Shown here piece by piece: positions 55,996 through 64,000 of a stretch of DNA of 64,000 nt. Both the position numbers and the translations under genes were made by a program. The notes beneath the pieces were generated by a model. It was not told the DNA's origin. It searched no databases and worked only from the letters and a program-made list of their open reading frames with translations. The stretch comes from Alloalcanivorax marinus (lineage in GTDB: Bacteria > Pseudomonadota > Gammaproteobacteria > Pseudomonadales > Alcanivoracaceae): contig NZ_JADDOL010000022.1 of the NCBI RefSeq assembly GCF_016906305.1, positions 1 to 64,000 of the forward strand. The letters run 5' to 3'. Position 1 is the stretch's first letter, and each line of letters begins with the position of its first letter.

Positions 55996-56379
55996 CTAAT
56001 TTTCAATTTTTTCCCAACCAAAATTTTTGAGCTTTCTTTCAGGTTTGTAGGCCCACATAAAAATATAAGTGACGCCACTCAAAATCACCGGAGGGATAAC
56101 TGTCAGACCACCACCTGCCCAACCACCAGTAAAGCAAAGAAATATAGAAAGAAAAAAAAACAAACAAATAAAAAATCTAAAAAGTAAATCATTAATGAAC
56201 AAGAACCTTATAGGTCGAGGGATGTATATCGCCAACACATTAAAGGCAACAAGACTCACCACAAGGAAGATGTCGCCGTAATGGAAATAAAGCAAGGAAG
56301 GCATCATAAATATAACGCCATAGGCCCCCTTGCCCCACTCCACTTCTATATTTCTATAGGCTCTTTCCCCCACGCTCAC
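55996..56379 (-). CDS. small membrane protein coupled to the RHS gene (candidate immunity protein)
   Basis: A 127-residue protein with about four hydrophobic segments (YGVIFMMPSLLYF, IFLVVSLVAFNVLAIYI, FFICLFFFLSIFLC, VIPPVILSGVTYIFMW). It starts with GTG overlapping the RHS stop as GTGA (56376-56379). A small low-GC gene coupled to the end of a polymorphic RHS gene is the usual place of an immunity gene. That function is inference only; the family is not recognised. Confidence 0.65.
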   Translation of the reverse strand: MSVGERAYRNIEVEWGKGAYGVIFMMPSLLYFHYGDIFLVVSLVAFNVLAIYIPRPIRFLFINDLLFRFFICLFFFLSIFLCFTGGWAGGGLTVIPPVILSGVTYIFMWAYKPERKLKNFGWEKIEN

Positions 56380-59300
56380 TCCAACTTATTCTGAATAAAA
56401 TATGATGTCATTGATGAATGAACACCAACAACCCCTGCCGGGATGGCCCCTCCCGGCACCCCCCTTATTACGGAGGATCCCACCGCGCCGAAAGCGTCCG
56501 TGAAGAGACCATAGCCGGCACCTGAGCGTCCTTGGCGAATACTATTAAAGGAGCTGCTGGCAGACCATCCGGTTATTGAAATCGAAAGGGCATTTGTGCC
56601 AGCAACTGAGCTCACAGTGGCTCCCCCGCTAAGTATAGCCATATGAATCGCCCCCAAAAAATTCGCCCCTTTATACAAAGAGGAATTAACATCGTAACTC
56701 CCAATCCCTAAGGATGAGTTAATATAGTCCGTCAAACCGAACGAAAGACCACTCCCAAAGCCCGTCGCAAAGTCCACAACTCCTTGTGGCAAGGAGGGAG
56801 GCGGACCATTGGAGCGATCTTTACAAGGACGCCCACTACATCCTCTTCCAGACATCTGGTTAAACAAATACCCCATCGCGCCTGTAGCAGCGCCGACAGC
56901 GAACTTCCCGCCGGTTACCTGAGACACAGACCCGCTGATAAAAGCTGCCGCGACCGTGCCACGCATAGGATCACCATCCGTCCAGGATTGAATAGAGTCA
57001 CCCAGGACACCTTCGGTGGCGCCGCCAAGGAAGCCGGAGCGGACATCTCCTCCGGCTATGCCGGCGAAGAAGGCGCCTCTTGCCCCATGGGCAACCCCAC
57101 TTCCGAACGCACCTAGATTCATATCAGCAATACCGCCGGCGACTTTTATATTCGCATAAGCCAAGGCTGCCGATTTAGTGCCTGCAAGCAAAGCCTGCTG
57201 CACAGGCGCCCCCGTGCCATAGGCCATCGCCCCGGAGGTCCAGCCCTGAAATGCTGTCACACAGCCAGCGGTAGCCGCACCCGCCGAACTCAGGGAGCAG
57301 CCCACGGTACCAACCAGCCCTATCACCTCGCCGGCGTACTTGTTCTTCGCGGCGAATCGCGCGAGTTCACGCCCCCCATAACGAGTCGATGCTTCCATCA
57401 GCGCCAATTGGGGGTTAAAGACCGCAAGAACCTCTTTGAAGTGATCTTTTACGAAGTCCGTTATGTCATCCCAAGTATCGCTCAACCAGGAGTAGCCCGA
57501 GGGATCCGTGTAGCTCATGGGGCTGTTCAACACATAGCTATACCGATTGTAGCTCTCAGCATTGTCTAGCCCTTTCACAACAGGATCCGCGCTCAGGAAA
57601 CGTCCAATGGTCGGGTCATAGATTCGTCCGCCCATGTGGACGATGCCAACTTGATCCAACATCTCATGGCCCGTGAAGCCTTTCCCGGTGGCACCCTGGT
57701 CCCGCTCCATATCGAACCAGGCAACGTCCGAGATGGCGCTCCAGTCCAAGGTCTCGCGGGGGCGCCCCCAGGGGTCGTAACGATATCGCTCGCTGACGGC
57801 GCCCATGCCGTTAGTCACGGCTGCAACACTGCCCAGTGTATCGGAGAACAGGTACTCCTCCTTCTTCGATTCAAGATCATCGTCCTCAACCGACACTACA
57901 ACGCCACCGGGCAAGGTCCAGCGCTCTCTCAAAGAAGGGGCACCACTTGCGGTACTTTCAACGCGCTCGTAATCGGCGAACATCCACTTGGTCACGATGC
58001 CGCTGTTGGTATCGGTGGTCCGTTTAATCATATTCTGGTCCGGACCGTATACGAAGGCGATCTCCGCATCATCTGACGTGATGGATATCGGTTTATTGAA
58101 CGCCGTGTAGGAGATGTCCCGGCCTCCTCCCTTCACCATATTGCCGGCGGCATCATAACAATATTGCTGATTACGCTGCCCTTGTACTGAAGTAACCGCC
58201 TGCGGCCCGGGTTGGTAGGAGGTCTGTTCATGAACACAGCCCTCACCATATTGGTAGACCCCCACATCGTTGCGTTCAGTGATGTTCCCGGCAACGTCGT
58301 ATTGGGCGGTTTGACTGAATGAAAGGTTGGCATCGTTCAGGTTCGCCACATCCGCCATTACCAGGCGATCCAGCGAATCGTAGGAGAACGTCTCCTCCAG
58401 ATCCTGGTTAATCGCCAAGATAGCTTGAGCCCGCTGCCTCATATTGCCATTGGCGGCGTAAACATAGCTTTCGTTTTGTATATTCCAGCCAGAGCCGGAG
58501 GCCAGCGCGGCTTTCGCCCGCACCTGTGTCATGACGCCGGCCGCTGAATCATAGCCCATGACCTGATTGATCAATGCCCCGGATAACAAGCGCTCGGTAA
58601 CGTCGCCCCTGGCATTCTGCGAGACCACCTGCCAGAAGGACGTCTGGGTCCCCACCTCACTGAGCCCCGTCACAAAACCCCGTGCGTTGTAACTGTATTG
58701 CACCTCAATATCTGGACCCGAGACTCTGTGTGTCGGGGTGATCGTACTGACACGTCCCGTTCCCGCTTCGTAGGAAGTCGACTTGCGGTAAGTCTCCCCA
58801 TCAAAGCTGGTCTCCGTTTGTATCGGGCGGCCCAAAGCGTCATAGAAGGGCTCAGAGCTATACCCAGTCCCCATCGTTACGCCTGACAAGCGACCCAGGC
58901 CCTTCGAGGTATCGTCATAACTCCATTGGGTAGACGCTATCTGCCCCTGACAACCATTCAGGGCGGAAGCCAATGCACTGGCCCAAGGGGCACTCACAGA
59001 GTAGTCATCGGTGCGGCTTACTTTCCGCCCCAACACATCGTATGAGAGGCAAACGCGCCGGCCGGCACCGTTCTCTTGCAAGACCAGTTGACCGAAAGCG
59101 TCATAACCGTATTTCCAATCACCGATGTTGGGATCGCTGGAAGCGACTCGTCTCCCGGCGACGTCATACTCATTGGTGACGGTCATACCGCCGGGCAGAT
59201 CGATCTGAACGAGATTACCGAGGGCGTCATAGGTGAAGGCGACCGTTCTGCCACCGTTATCGACAGATCTACGCTTATTGCCCGAAACATCGTTCAGCAC

Positions 59301-62300
59301 AGAACTCGTTCTGGATTCACTGGCACCATTCAACGGGTCCGTCCAGGAGCGAATGGTCTGCGTACTCAGACCGTTGTAAGTAATCTCAACGATCAGACCT
59401 GATGCGTTGTTTCTTTGGGTAACCCGCCCTTTAACATCCCGAGAACTCACCACGTTCCACTGTGGAGAAGCGCTTTGGTAGTAGGGTTCGCTGACGCGCT
59501 TTTCATAACCCAGCGAATCATATTCGGTTTTCTGGACGATCCAATCCCCACTGAAACCTTGGGTGCGCACTTCCACCGCTCGGCCCAACACGTCCATGTA
59601 CTCACGAGAAACGGATGATATTTTCGTGCCCGACGCCGACTCGCTCCAGCTTTCTGTGTAATAAACAGCCTGGGCTGGGCAGCCGAAGGCGCAGGATTTG
59701 TACTCCACGATAGAACTTGTACCATCAGGGGCGGTTTCTCGGGTTTTCCTGCCAACGGAATCGTATTCATTACTCGATACCAGGCCGTTGGGGTCAGTAA
59801 CCGACAGCAGGTTGCCCGTCACTGCATCATAGTCATAGGACACCTGATGGCCTAGAGCATTGCTCTCCCGGATCATGAACTGACCACGAGTGTCATACAA
59901 ATAATCTGTCGACCGCGGGCTGGCATTGGCGGCAGTCTGAACCACTGACGCCTTTAAGCCGTAAGAGTTATAAGTGTAGGTGGTTGTTTGAGAAAGCTCA
60001 GGCCGGTTGGGTTCCACCGTCTCGCTCTTCAACATCCCATAGAACGGCGACCCACTTTGATAATACTCCCAGGAAGATTCCCGCGTTATGGGCGAAGCAG
60101 CCATGCCACCGTAGCTGTGTGAGTAAGAGGTCTGCGAATCACTTAAGCGCCCAATCACCCAACCCACATAGTCATCTTGGTAATAGCTGTTGTGGATAAC
60201 TTTATTGAAGGTCTGATTTTGGCCGACGGTGGTAATAGACTGTTCAATAAGCTGTGTTGCATCGTATTCGTTTTCTGTCGTCGTCGTTCGAATGAGCTGC
60301 CCAGTCAAATCGAAGTCCTGCACTTCGCTGCTGAGCAACTCAACGCCATAGCGATAGTTGGTTGCCTCGACGCCGTCCCAAACCGTGGTTGCGCTGATAT
60401 CCTGATAGCCCAAGCCAGAATAGAAATGGGTTTCCCATTCATTATTCTCTTCGCGCACGGTCACCAGCTGCCCTGAACTAACTCTCAGCCTTGTTCTGCT
60501 TTGGACTACCCTGCCCGCTTGGTGCTCATAGACACTTTGACCATACCAAACCTCGCCGACCTTATTGCCGTTTTCCGAGGTGGTTTTTATATATTCAAAG
60601 CCCAATCCGCCGATCTCACCAGGCAAATAGCCATAGTTTTTATAGAAATACTCCTGCTCGCTATAGCCCCCGATACCATTGGATGTCCCCAACTTCGACA
60701 CCACGTTCATCCCGGACGTCGCGAACACCTGCCCCTGGCTACCCAAATCTCGGCTGTGTTCGTAAACCGTCGGGTCTGCGATGTCCGTGTATTCTACGGA
60801 ATATTCCAGACCGAAGCCGTTTTCCACACCCACAAGGTAATCGTGTTTTTGGGATGAACCAGAATCGTAACACGCCATACCTCGGTTGTTGGGAGGCGCG
60901 TCCGGGCCACCAATGGACTTCCAGTAAAGCACGCAGTAACTTGAATTCCCGTCGCCATTAATGTCAGCCCAACCTCGATTGATCTCTTTGATATGCCTGA
61001 GGCCGGCATATCCGCCAAAGCTGGGCAAAGAGTAGGTGACAACTTCATCACCGAACCCCTGAGCAGAAGAAATCATGCAGTTAAGCTCAGCATCGACCTC
61101 GGCACACCAATCCATCAGACCGTCAGAATTAACGTCCATAAACTGCGTTGCTTCAGCCATGGATTCATAACCGAAGCTAGACTGATAGGCTTGCACAACA
61201 GGCAAAAATGAAGAAACCACTTCATTGCCCCAGCCTTCGCCGGTGGATTCAAGACAAGACGCCCTGTAACCATGATAATTATTCTGTTTATGAGGGTAGA
61301 TGCGACAGAAATCGGAATAGCCATTTCCGGTAAAATCTACAAATACAGCGGAGAAGTACTTTGTTGTAGCGCCCGCGTAGATAAAATTATCTGGCTCATT
61401 CCGGACAAAGTTAGATCCGGCCTTAACCCAACGCCCACCTTCCAGGTCGACGCCCGAATTGTTCAGATCACAAGTAATTTTCTGTTTTTCGACGACGCAA
61501 AAATCGGGGAGCCCGTCACCATTTATGTCAGACCAATACCCACCAAAATCTACCGTTCTTTTCGTGAAACCTGGTTCAAATTCAAAAAGCCCTTTTTTCT
61601 TTATTGAACAGGAGATGTAATCCTTTTCCGAATCAGTGGTGTATGCGAAACAAAAGTCCAATTCGCCATCACCATTTACATCCGTCCAAGAGCGAGCCCC
61701 AGCACTCAGAGCCCGAACGGGTCTCGGAATTTCCGCCGTCACGGTCTGGTTGAATTCAGTATCAATCTCACCATTGTTGATCCAGCATTGCAGGGTGTCC
61801 GTGCCGGCCGTCAGTTTCTCTCCCAAGGAGCGCGAAACACAGAAATCCACATACCCGTCATTATTGATATCCCGCCATGCCGGATCGATATTCCAGTTTG
61901 GATAGTCGTAAGGCCGGTCGCGGTCATATTCGTAATAAGTCCTGTCGAAGTTATTGTCAATTTCGGTAAGCAAGGTAAAGGCGGTCGACCCGTTTTGGGT
62001 GTAGCACACAATCTCCGCACCTCCCGCGGCCGGCGAGACCCTACAATAGTCATCGAAACCATCCCTATTAATGTCGACCCATCGATTGAATCCGGCTCGA
62101 TGCAACCCTTCTTCAAAGACGCTTGGACTTGATCTCTGATTGGGGAATTTTATATATTTTCCGTTTGCGAAGCTGGGGCTGGGGCCAAGCTGCCAGTCAA
62201 AATCGGTAGGCTGAAAGCAATTATTTCTAGCGTCACACTCCGCATAACGGGTTAACAAGGAACGGCGAGTCGAGGGATTGCTCTCATACGTCAAATAATA

Positions 62301-63620
62301 TTTTCTTAATGTTTGGTTGTCGGAAAAGCTCTCAACTGAAGCAAGCCTAAGACCAAGATTAACTTTTTTCCCTAAGACAGACGTCGTATTACCATAAGGG
62401 TCCGCCTCATATTTGAACTCAACTCCCGCATAACCGGCAGCACCGCCTCCTCTTTGGACGGTGTAAACGATTTCTTCGGGGAAGTAAGCTTCATAGCCAC
62501 TCAGATAGTTGATGCGATAGCCATAGCCCAGCCGGTCCGATACGAAACTCAGCCCCCAAGTCGCAACAGGGGAACCGTTGATTTTTCCATATGAACGCGA
62601 ATTATTCGCTTCGCCGTAATAGTAGATATCACCATTTTTCTTATATTCGACAAAGCCGCCATTCTCATAGACGACTTTTGAACCATTCTCTCTTTCTGGA
62701 CGATAAATGGAGCCCTGCGCCCAATAATTGCCGCTCTCCAGGACCAGCCGAACACCATCCAGGCAAGCCAGATCCTGAGCAGTCCCATCTGCTGCTCTGA
62801 CATACCCGTCCCGAAGTTTATTTCGGCCGCACCGAGTTACGGAGGACAGCCCGGATATCTGGAACCCCATCCCCGCTTGGCCGTACCCCCCATTGCTGGA
62901 GTAGTCCAAAGACACTGACGGAGTAATACCCGCGCCACCTTTAGGGGTGATTATCGGGATAGTGTAGTTAGCCGCGCCTTTGTCGACAGAAAACGAGGAC
63001 TCCGACGCGCCCACCAATGAATAGATTGGGCGAACACCGCCGATTTTGCCAAAACGCCCATCTTCCAGCTCTGAGTAATAATCACCGTTAATGATCAACT
63101 CATCCGCTTCGCCGCCATATTTCCCGCCCACCGCAACGTCAGGATTTCCAGATACAGCCACTCCATCGAGGATGGTGAATTGATCCTCTACGGAAAAACG
63201 ACCATTGGCGCTATTCCTCAAGTAAATGCTGTTTACATTTGCATTCAATGAATGCAGAAAAACATCGACCATGCCGTCGGCATCGAAGTCCCCGACCCGC
63301 AAGTCAAAATCATCTGTGGGGTGGAGCGGCAGGACGGCTTGGGGTGAAAGTGTGCAAACGGAAAAAGTGCCCGACGCGCTGCCGCAAAGCAGAATATCTT
63401 CATATCCCGTGTCTATTGGCACAGGAAAGGTGATACCAACACCGATTGGGACGTGTGCAGGCCGTGCCTTTAAAAATATGTCTTCATAACCATCAAGACC
63501 ATGCTCAACACTTTCGATATCTGCTTGGTATATTTCGTACTGGTGGCTAGACAGCCACTGATAGGAAGCCGAAGATAAAGCTGGAAAAACCACCAATAGA
63601 AAATATAAGACAACCCGCAT
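56376..63620 (-). CDS. giant exported SpvB/RHS-repeat protein, polymorphic toxin-like
   Basis: A 2414-residue protein. Residues 1-18 form a signal peptide (VVLYFLLVVFPALSSA). An FG-GAP-like part follows, then an SpvB domain (about 210-270, ANYTIPIITPKGGAGITPSVSLDYSS). A block of seven repeats (about 508-915) has the form W-x-D-I-N-x-D-G-x-x-D-x-C with a second Cys each. A long RHS/YD-repeat region (about 1200-2000) leads to the RHS core end GRIYDPTIGRFLSADP and NRYSYVLNSPMSYTDPSGY (to about 2040). The last ~370 residues are the variable tip: Gly/Ala-rich, with GGKFAVGAATGAMGYLFN and DFATGFGSGLSFGLTDYI. No recognised enzymatic toxin domain was identified. Codon use is AT-richer than the host. 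Confidence 0.9.
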   Translation of the reverse strand: MRVVLYFLLVVFPALSSASYQWLSSHQYEIYQADIESVEHGLDGYEDIFLKARPAHVPIGVGITFPVPIDTGYEDILLCGSASGTFSVCTLSPQAVLPLHPTDDFDLRVGDFDADGMVDVFLHSLNANVNSIYLRNSANGRFSVEDQFTILDGVAVSGNPDVAVGGKYGGEADELIINGDYYSELEDGRFGKIGGVRPIYSLVGASESSFSVDKGAANYTIPIITPKGGAGITPSVSLDYSSNGGYGQAGMGFQISGLSSVTRCGRNKLRDGYVRAADGTAQDLACLDGVRLVLESGNYWAQGSIYRPERENGSKVVYENGGFVEYKKNGDIYYYGEANNSRSYGKINGSPVATWGLSFVSDRLGYGYRINYLSGYEAYFPEEIVYTVQRGGGAAGYAGVEFKYEADPYGNTTSVLGKKVNLGLRLASVESFSDNQTLRKYYLTYESNPSTRRSLLTRYAECDARNNCFQPTDFDWQLGPSPSFANGKYIKFPNQRSSPSVFEEGLHRAGFNRWVDINRDGFDDYCRVSPAAGGAEIVCYTQNGSTAFTLLTEIDNNFDRTYYEYDRDRPYDYPNWNIDPAWRDINNDGYVDFCVSRSLGEKLTAGTDTLQCWINNGEIDTEFNQTVTAEIPRPVRALSAGARSWTDVNGDGELDFCFAYTTDSEKDYISCSIKKKGLFEFEPGFTKRTVDFGGYWSDINGDGLPDFCVVEKQKITCDLNNSGVDLEGGRWVKAGSNFVRNEPDNFIYAGATTKYFSAVFVDFTGNGYSDFCRIYPHKQNNYHGYRASCLESTGEGWGNEVVSSFLPVVQAYQSSFGYESMAEATQFMDVNSDGLMDWCAEVDAELNCMISSAQGFGDEVVTYSLPSFGGYAGLRHIKEINRGWADINGDGNSSYCVLYWKSIGGPDAPPNNRGMACYDSGSSQKHDYLVGVENGFGLEYSVEYTDIADPTVYEHSRDLGSQGQVFATSGMNVVSKLGTSNGIGGYSEQEYFYKNYGYLPGEIGGLGFEYIKTTSENGNKVGEVWYGQSVYEHQAGRVVQSRTRLRVSSGQLVTVREENNEWETHFYSGLGYQDISATTVWDGVEATNYRYGVELLSSEVQDFDLTGQLIRTTTTENEYDATQLIEQSITTVGQNQTFNKVIHNSYYQDDYVGWVIGRLSDSQTSYSHSYGGMAASPITRESSWEYYQSGSPFYGMLKSETVEPNRPELSQTTTYTYNSYGLKASVVQTAANASPRSTDYLYDTRGQFMIRESNALGHQVSYDYDAVTGNLLSVTDPNGLVSSNEYDSVGRKTRETAPDGTSSIVEYKSCAFGCPAQAVYYTESWSESASGTKISSVSREYMDVLGRAVEVRTQGFSGDWIVQKTEYDSLGYEKRVSEPYYQSASPQWNVVSSRDVKGRVTQRNNASGLIVEITYNGLSTQTIRSWTDPLNGASESRTSSVLNDVSGNKRRSVDNGGRTVAFTYDALGNLVQIDLPGGMTVTNEYDVAGRRVASSDPNIGDWKYGYDAFGQLVLQENGAGRRVCLSYDVLGRKVSRTDDYSVSAPWASALASALNGCQGQIASTQWSYDDTSKGLGRLSGVTMGTGYSSEPFYDALGRPIQTETSFDGETYRKSTSYEAGTGRVSTITPTHRVSGPDIEVQYSYNARGFVTGLSEVGTQTSFWQVVSQNARGDVTERLLSGALINQVMGYDSAAGVMTQVRAKAALASGSGWNIQNESYVYAANGNMRQRAQAILAINQDLEETFSYDSLDRLVMADVANLNDANLSFSQTAQYDVAGNITERNDVGVYQYGEGCVHEQTSYQPGPQAVTSVQGQRNQQYCYDAAGNMVKGGGRDISYTAFNKPISITSDDAEIAFVYGPDQNMIKRTTDTNSGIVTKWMFADYERVESTASGAPSLRERWTLPGGVVVSVEDDDLESKKEEYLFSDTLGSVAAVTNGMGAVSERYRYDPWGRPRETLDWSAISDVAWFDMERDQGATGKGFTGHEMLDQVGIVHMGGRIYDPTIGRFLSADPVVKGLDNAESYNRYSYVLNSPMSYTDPSGYSWLSDTWDDITDFVKDHFKEVLAVFNPQLALMEASTRYGGRELARFAAKNKYAGEVIGLVGTVGCSLSSAGAATAGCVTAFQGWTSGAMAYGTGAPVQQALLAGTKSAALAYANIKVAGGIADMNLGAFGSGVAHGARGAFFAGIAGGDVRSGFLGGATEGVLGDSIQSWTDGDPMRGTVAAAFISGSVSQVTGGKFAVGAATGAMGYLFNQMSGRGCSGRPCKDRSNGPPPSLPQGVVDFATGFGSGLSFGLTDYINSSLGIGSYDVNSSLYKGANFLGAIHMAILSGGATVSSVAGTNALSISITGWSASSSFNSIRQGRSGAGYGLFTDAFGAVGSSVIRGVPGGAIPAGVVGVHSSMTSYFIQNKLE

Positions 63621-63639
63621 CCCCCAACCCTCTTTTTAA

Positions 63640-64000
63640 TTACTTGACAGCTCGCACCGCATCTATGCGCGGCACCAAAAAAGGATCCATCCCAAATTTC
63701 TCAAGACAATTCATCTGCACCATTATGTCCAAGCCCTGAGATTTCGCCGCCAACAAAACGGCCAGCATCCTATCCGGCCTCGCCCCCCCTCCACTGATGA
63801 AGACAAAATTTTCAAAGGGCGCATAGACAGACTGCTCACAAGGAAATGTTTCAACAGAAGATTCATTAATTCCAATCTCTACCACATCACCGGCGCCCCC
63901 TACATATATACTTTCTATTTCTACCGGCCCAACCCAAGAACCCTGCGCCCCCCATGCCTCGCCCATAAACCCCAACAAAAAAAATATAAAAATTATTTTT
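63640..64000 (-). CDS. small exported Cys-containing protein, 5' end outside the window
   Basis: The stop is at 63640 and the frame stays open to the window edge. Upstream of the only internal ATG (63966) the frame reads KIIFIFFLLGFMGEAWGA, a signal-peptide core, so the true start lies beyond 64000. The mature part begins about AQGSWVGPVEIESIYVGG and contains PCEQSVYAPF, DRMLAVLLAAKSQGLDIMVQ and a second Cys. It shares the pattern of the protein at 55531-55890. The RHS gene starts 19 bases after its stop. Confidence 0.65.
   Translation of the reverse strand, partial: KIIFIFFLLGFMGEAWGAQGSWVGPVEIESIYVGGAGDVVEIGINESSVETFPCEQSVYAPFENFVFISGGGARPDRMLAVLLAAKSQGLDIMVQMNCLEKFGMDPFLVPRIDAVRAVK

Noticed and set aside
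57636..63489. Several plus-strand frames opposite the RHS gene
   Set aside because: Short, without ribosome sites or domains, and opposite a 2414-codon gene with clear SpvB and RHS motifs.

Overview
The window is a chromosomal segment of a GC-rich gammaproteobacterium. The gene set includes a Vfr-type Crp, a complete cyoABCD ubiquinol oxidase with SURF1 and a RegB/RegA redox pair, Coq7, trpEGDC in one run, amgK/murU cell-wall recycling and the lptD-surA-pdxA-rsmA-apaG-apaH cluster. This combination fits a Pseudomonadales/Oceanospirillales organism of the Alcanivorax kind; the genus is inference from gene content, not something the sequence proves.

Layout. 1-9.1 kb: a WaaP-like kinase, a membrane methyltransferase, prmA, a zinc-ribbon/DUF3426 protein, dusB-fis, purH, purD and a TauE-like permease. 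9.2-13.8 kb: a double cyclic-nucleotide-domain/rhodanese protein overlapping a RetS/LadS-like hybrid sensor kinase with an eroded ATP-binding domain, then coq7. 13.8-20.1 kb: speD, an OsmC-family gene, vfr/crp and the trpEGDC operon on the minus strand. 20.3-29.1 kb: a flavin-binding PNPOx-like protein, the minus-strand cyoABCD-surf1-regB-regA group and a divergent MHS-type transporter. 29.2-34.2 kb: an Old Yellow Enzyme, an NlpC/P60 lipoprotein, a DUF4396 protein, and amgK-murU-rpe. 34.3-40.9 kb: the tightly coupled lptD-to-apaH cluster. 41.3-46.1 kb: prkA-yeaH-spoVR, a stress/stationary-phase module. 46.1-49.9 kb: a Fur-box-preceded ferric iron ABC importer. 49.8-54.0 kb: a nitronate-monooxygenase-like enzyme, an EamA exporter with a possible attenuator, cca and a pteridine reductase. 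54.0-55.3 kb: a MITE-like element and an orphan lipoprotein.

From about 55.3 kb to the window end the base composition drops visibly and codon use changes. This last part looks acquired. It holds four co-oriented minus-strand genes: a small exported Cys protein that runs off the window, a 2414-residue exported SpvB/RHS-repeat protein, a small membrane protein whose GTG start overlaps the RHS stop, and a second small exported Cys protein. The RHS protein carries seven consecutive repeats of one type, each with a calcium-loop-like motif and a cysteine pair, which suggests a disulfide-pinned seven-bladed propeller. This cassette is the best candidate for an undescribed system: a surface or secreted polymorphic toxin-like protein with an adjacent candidate immunity gene and two related small partners.

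At finer scale, three hairpins built of heptamer repeats (ATACAGG-type and ACAAGCT-type) sit directly behind stop codons, with a fourth possible remnant behind speD. No rRNA, tRNA, CRISPR array, complete insertion sequence or integrase was seen.
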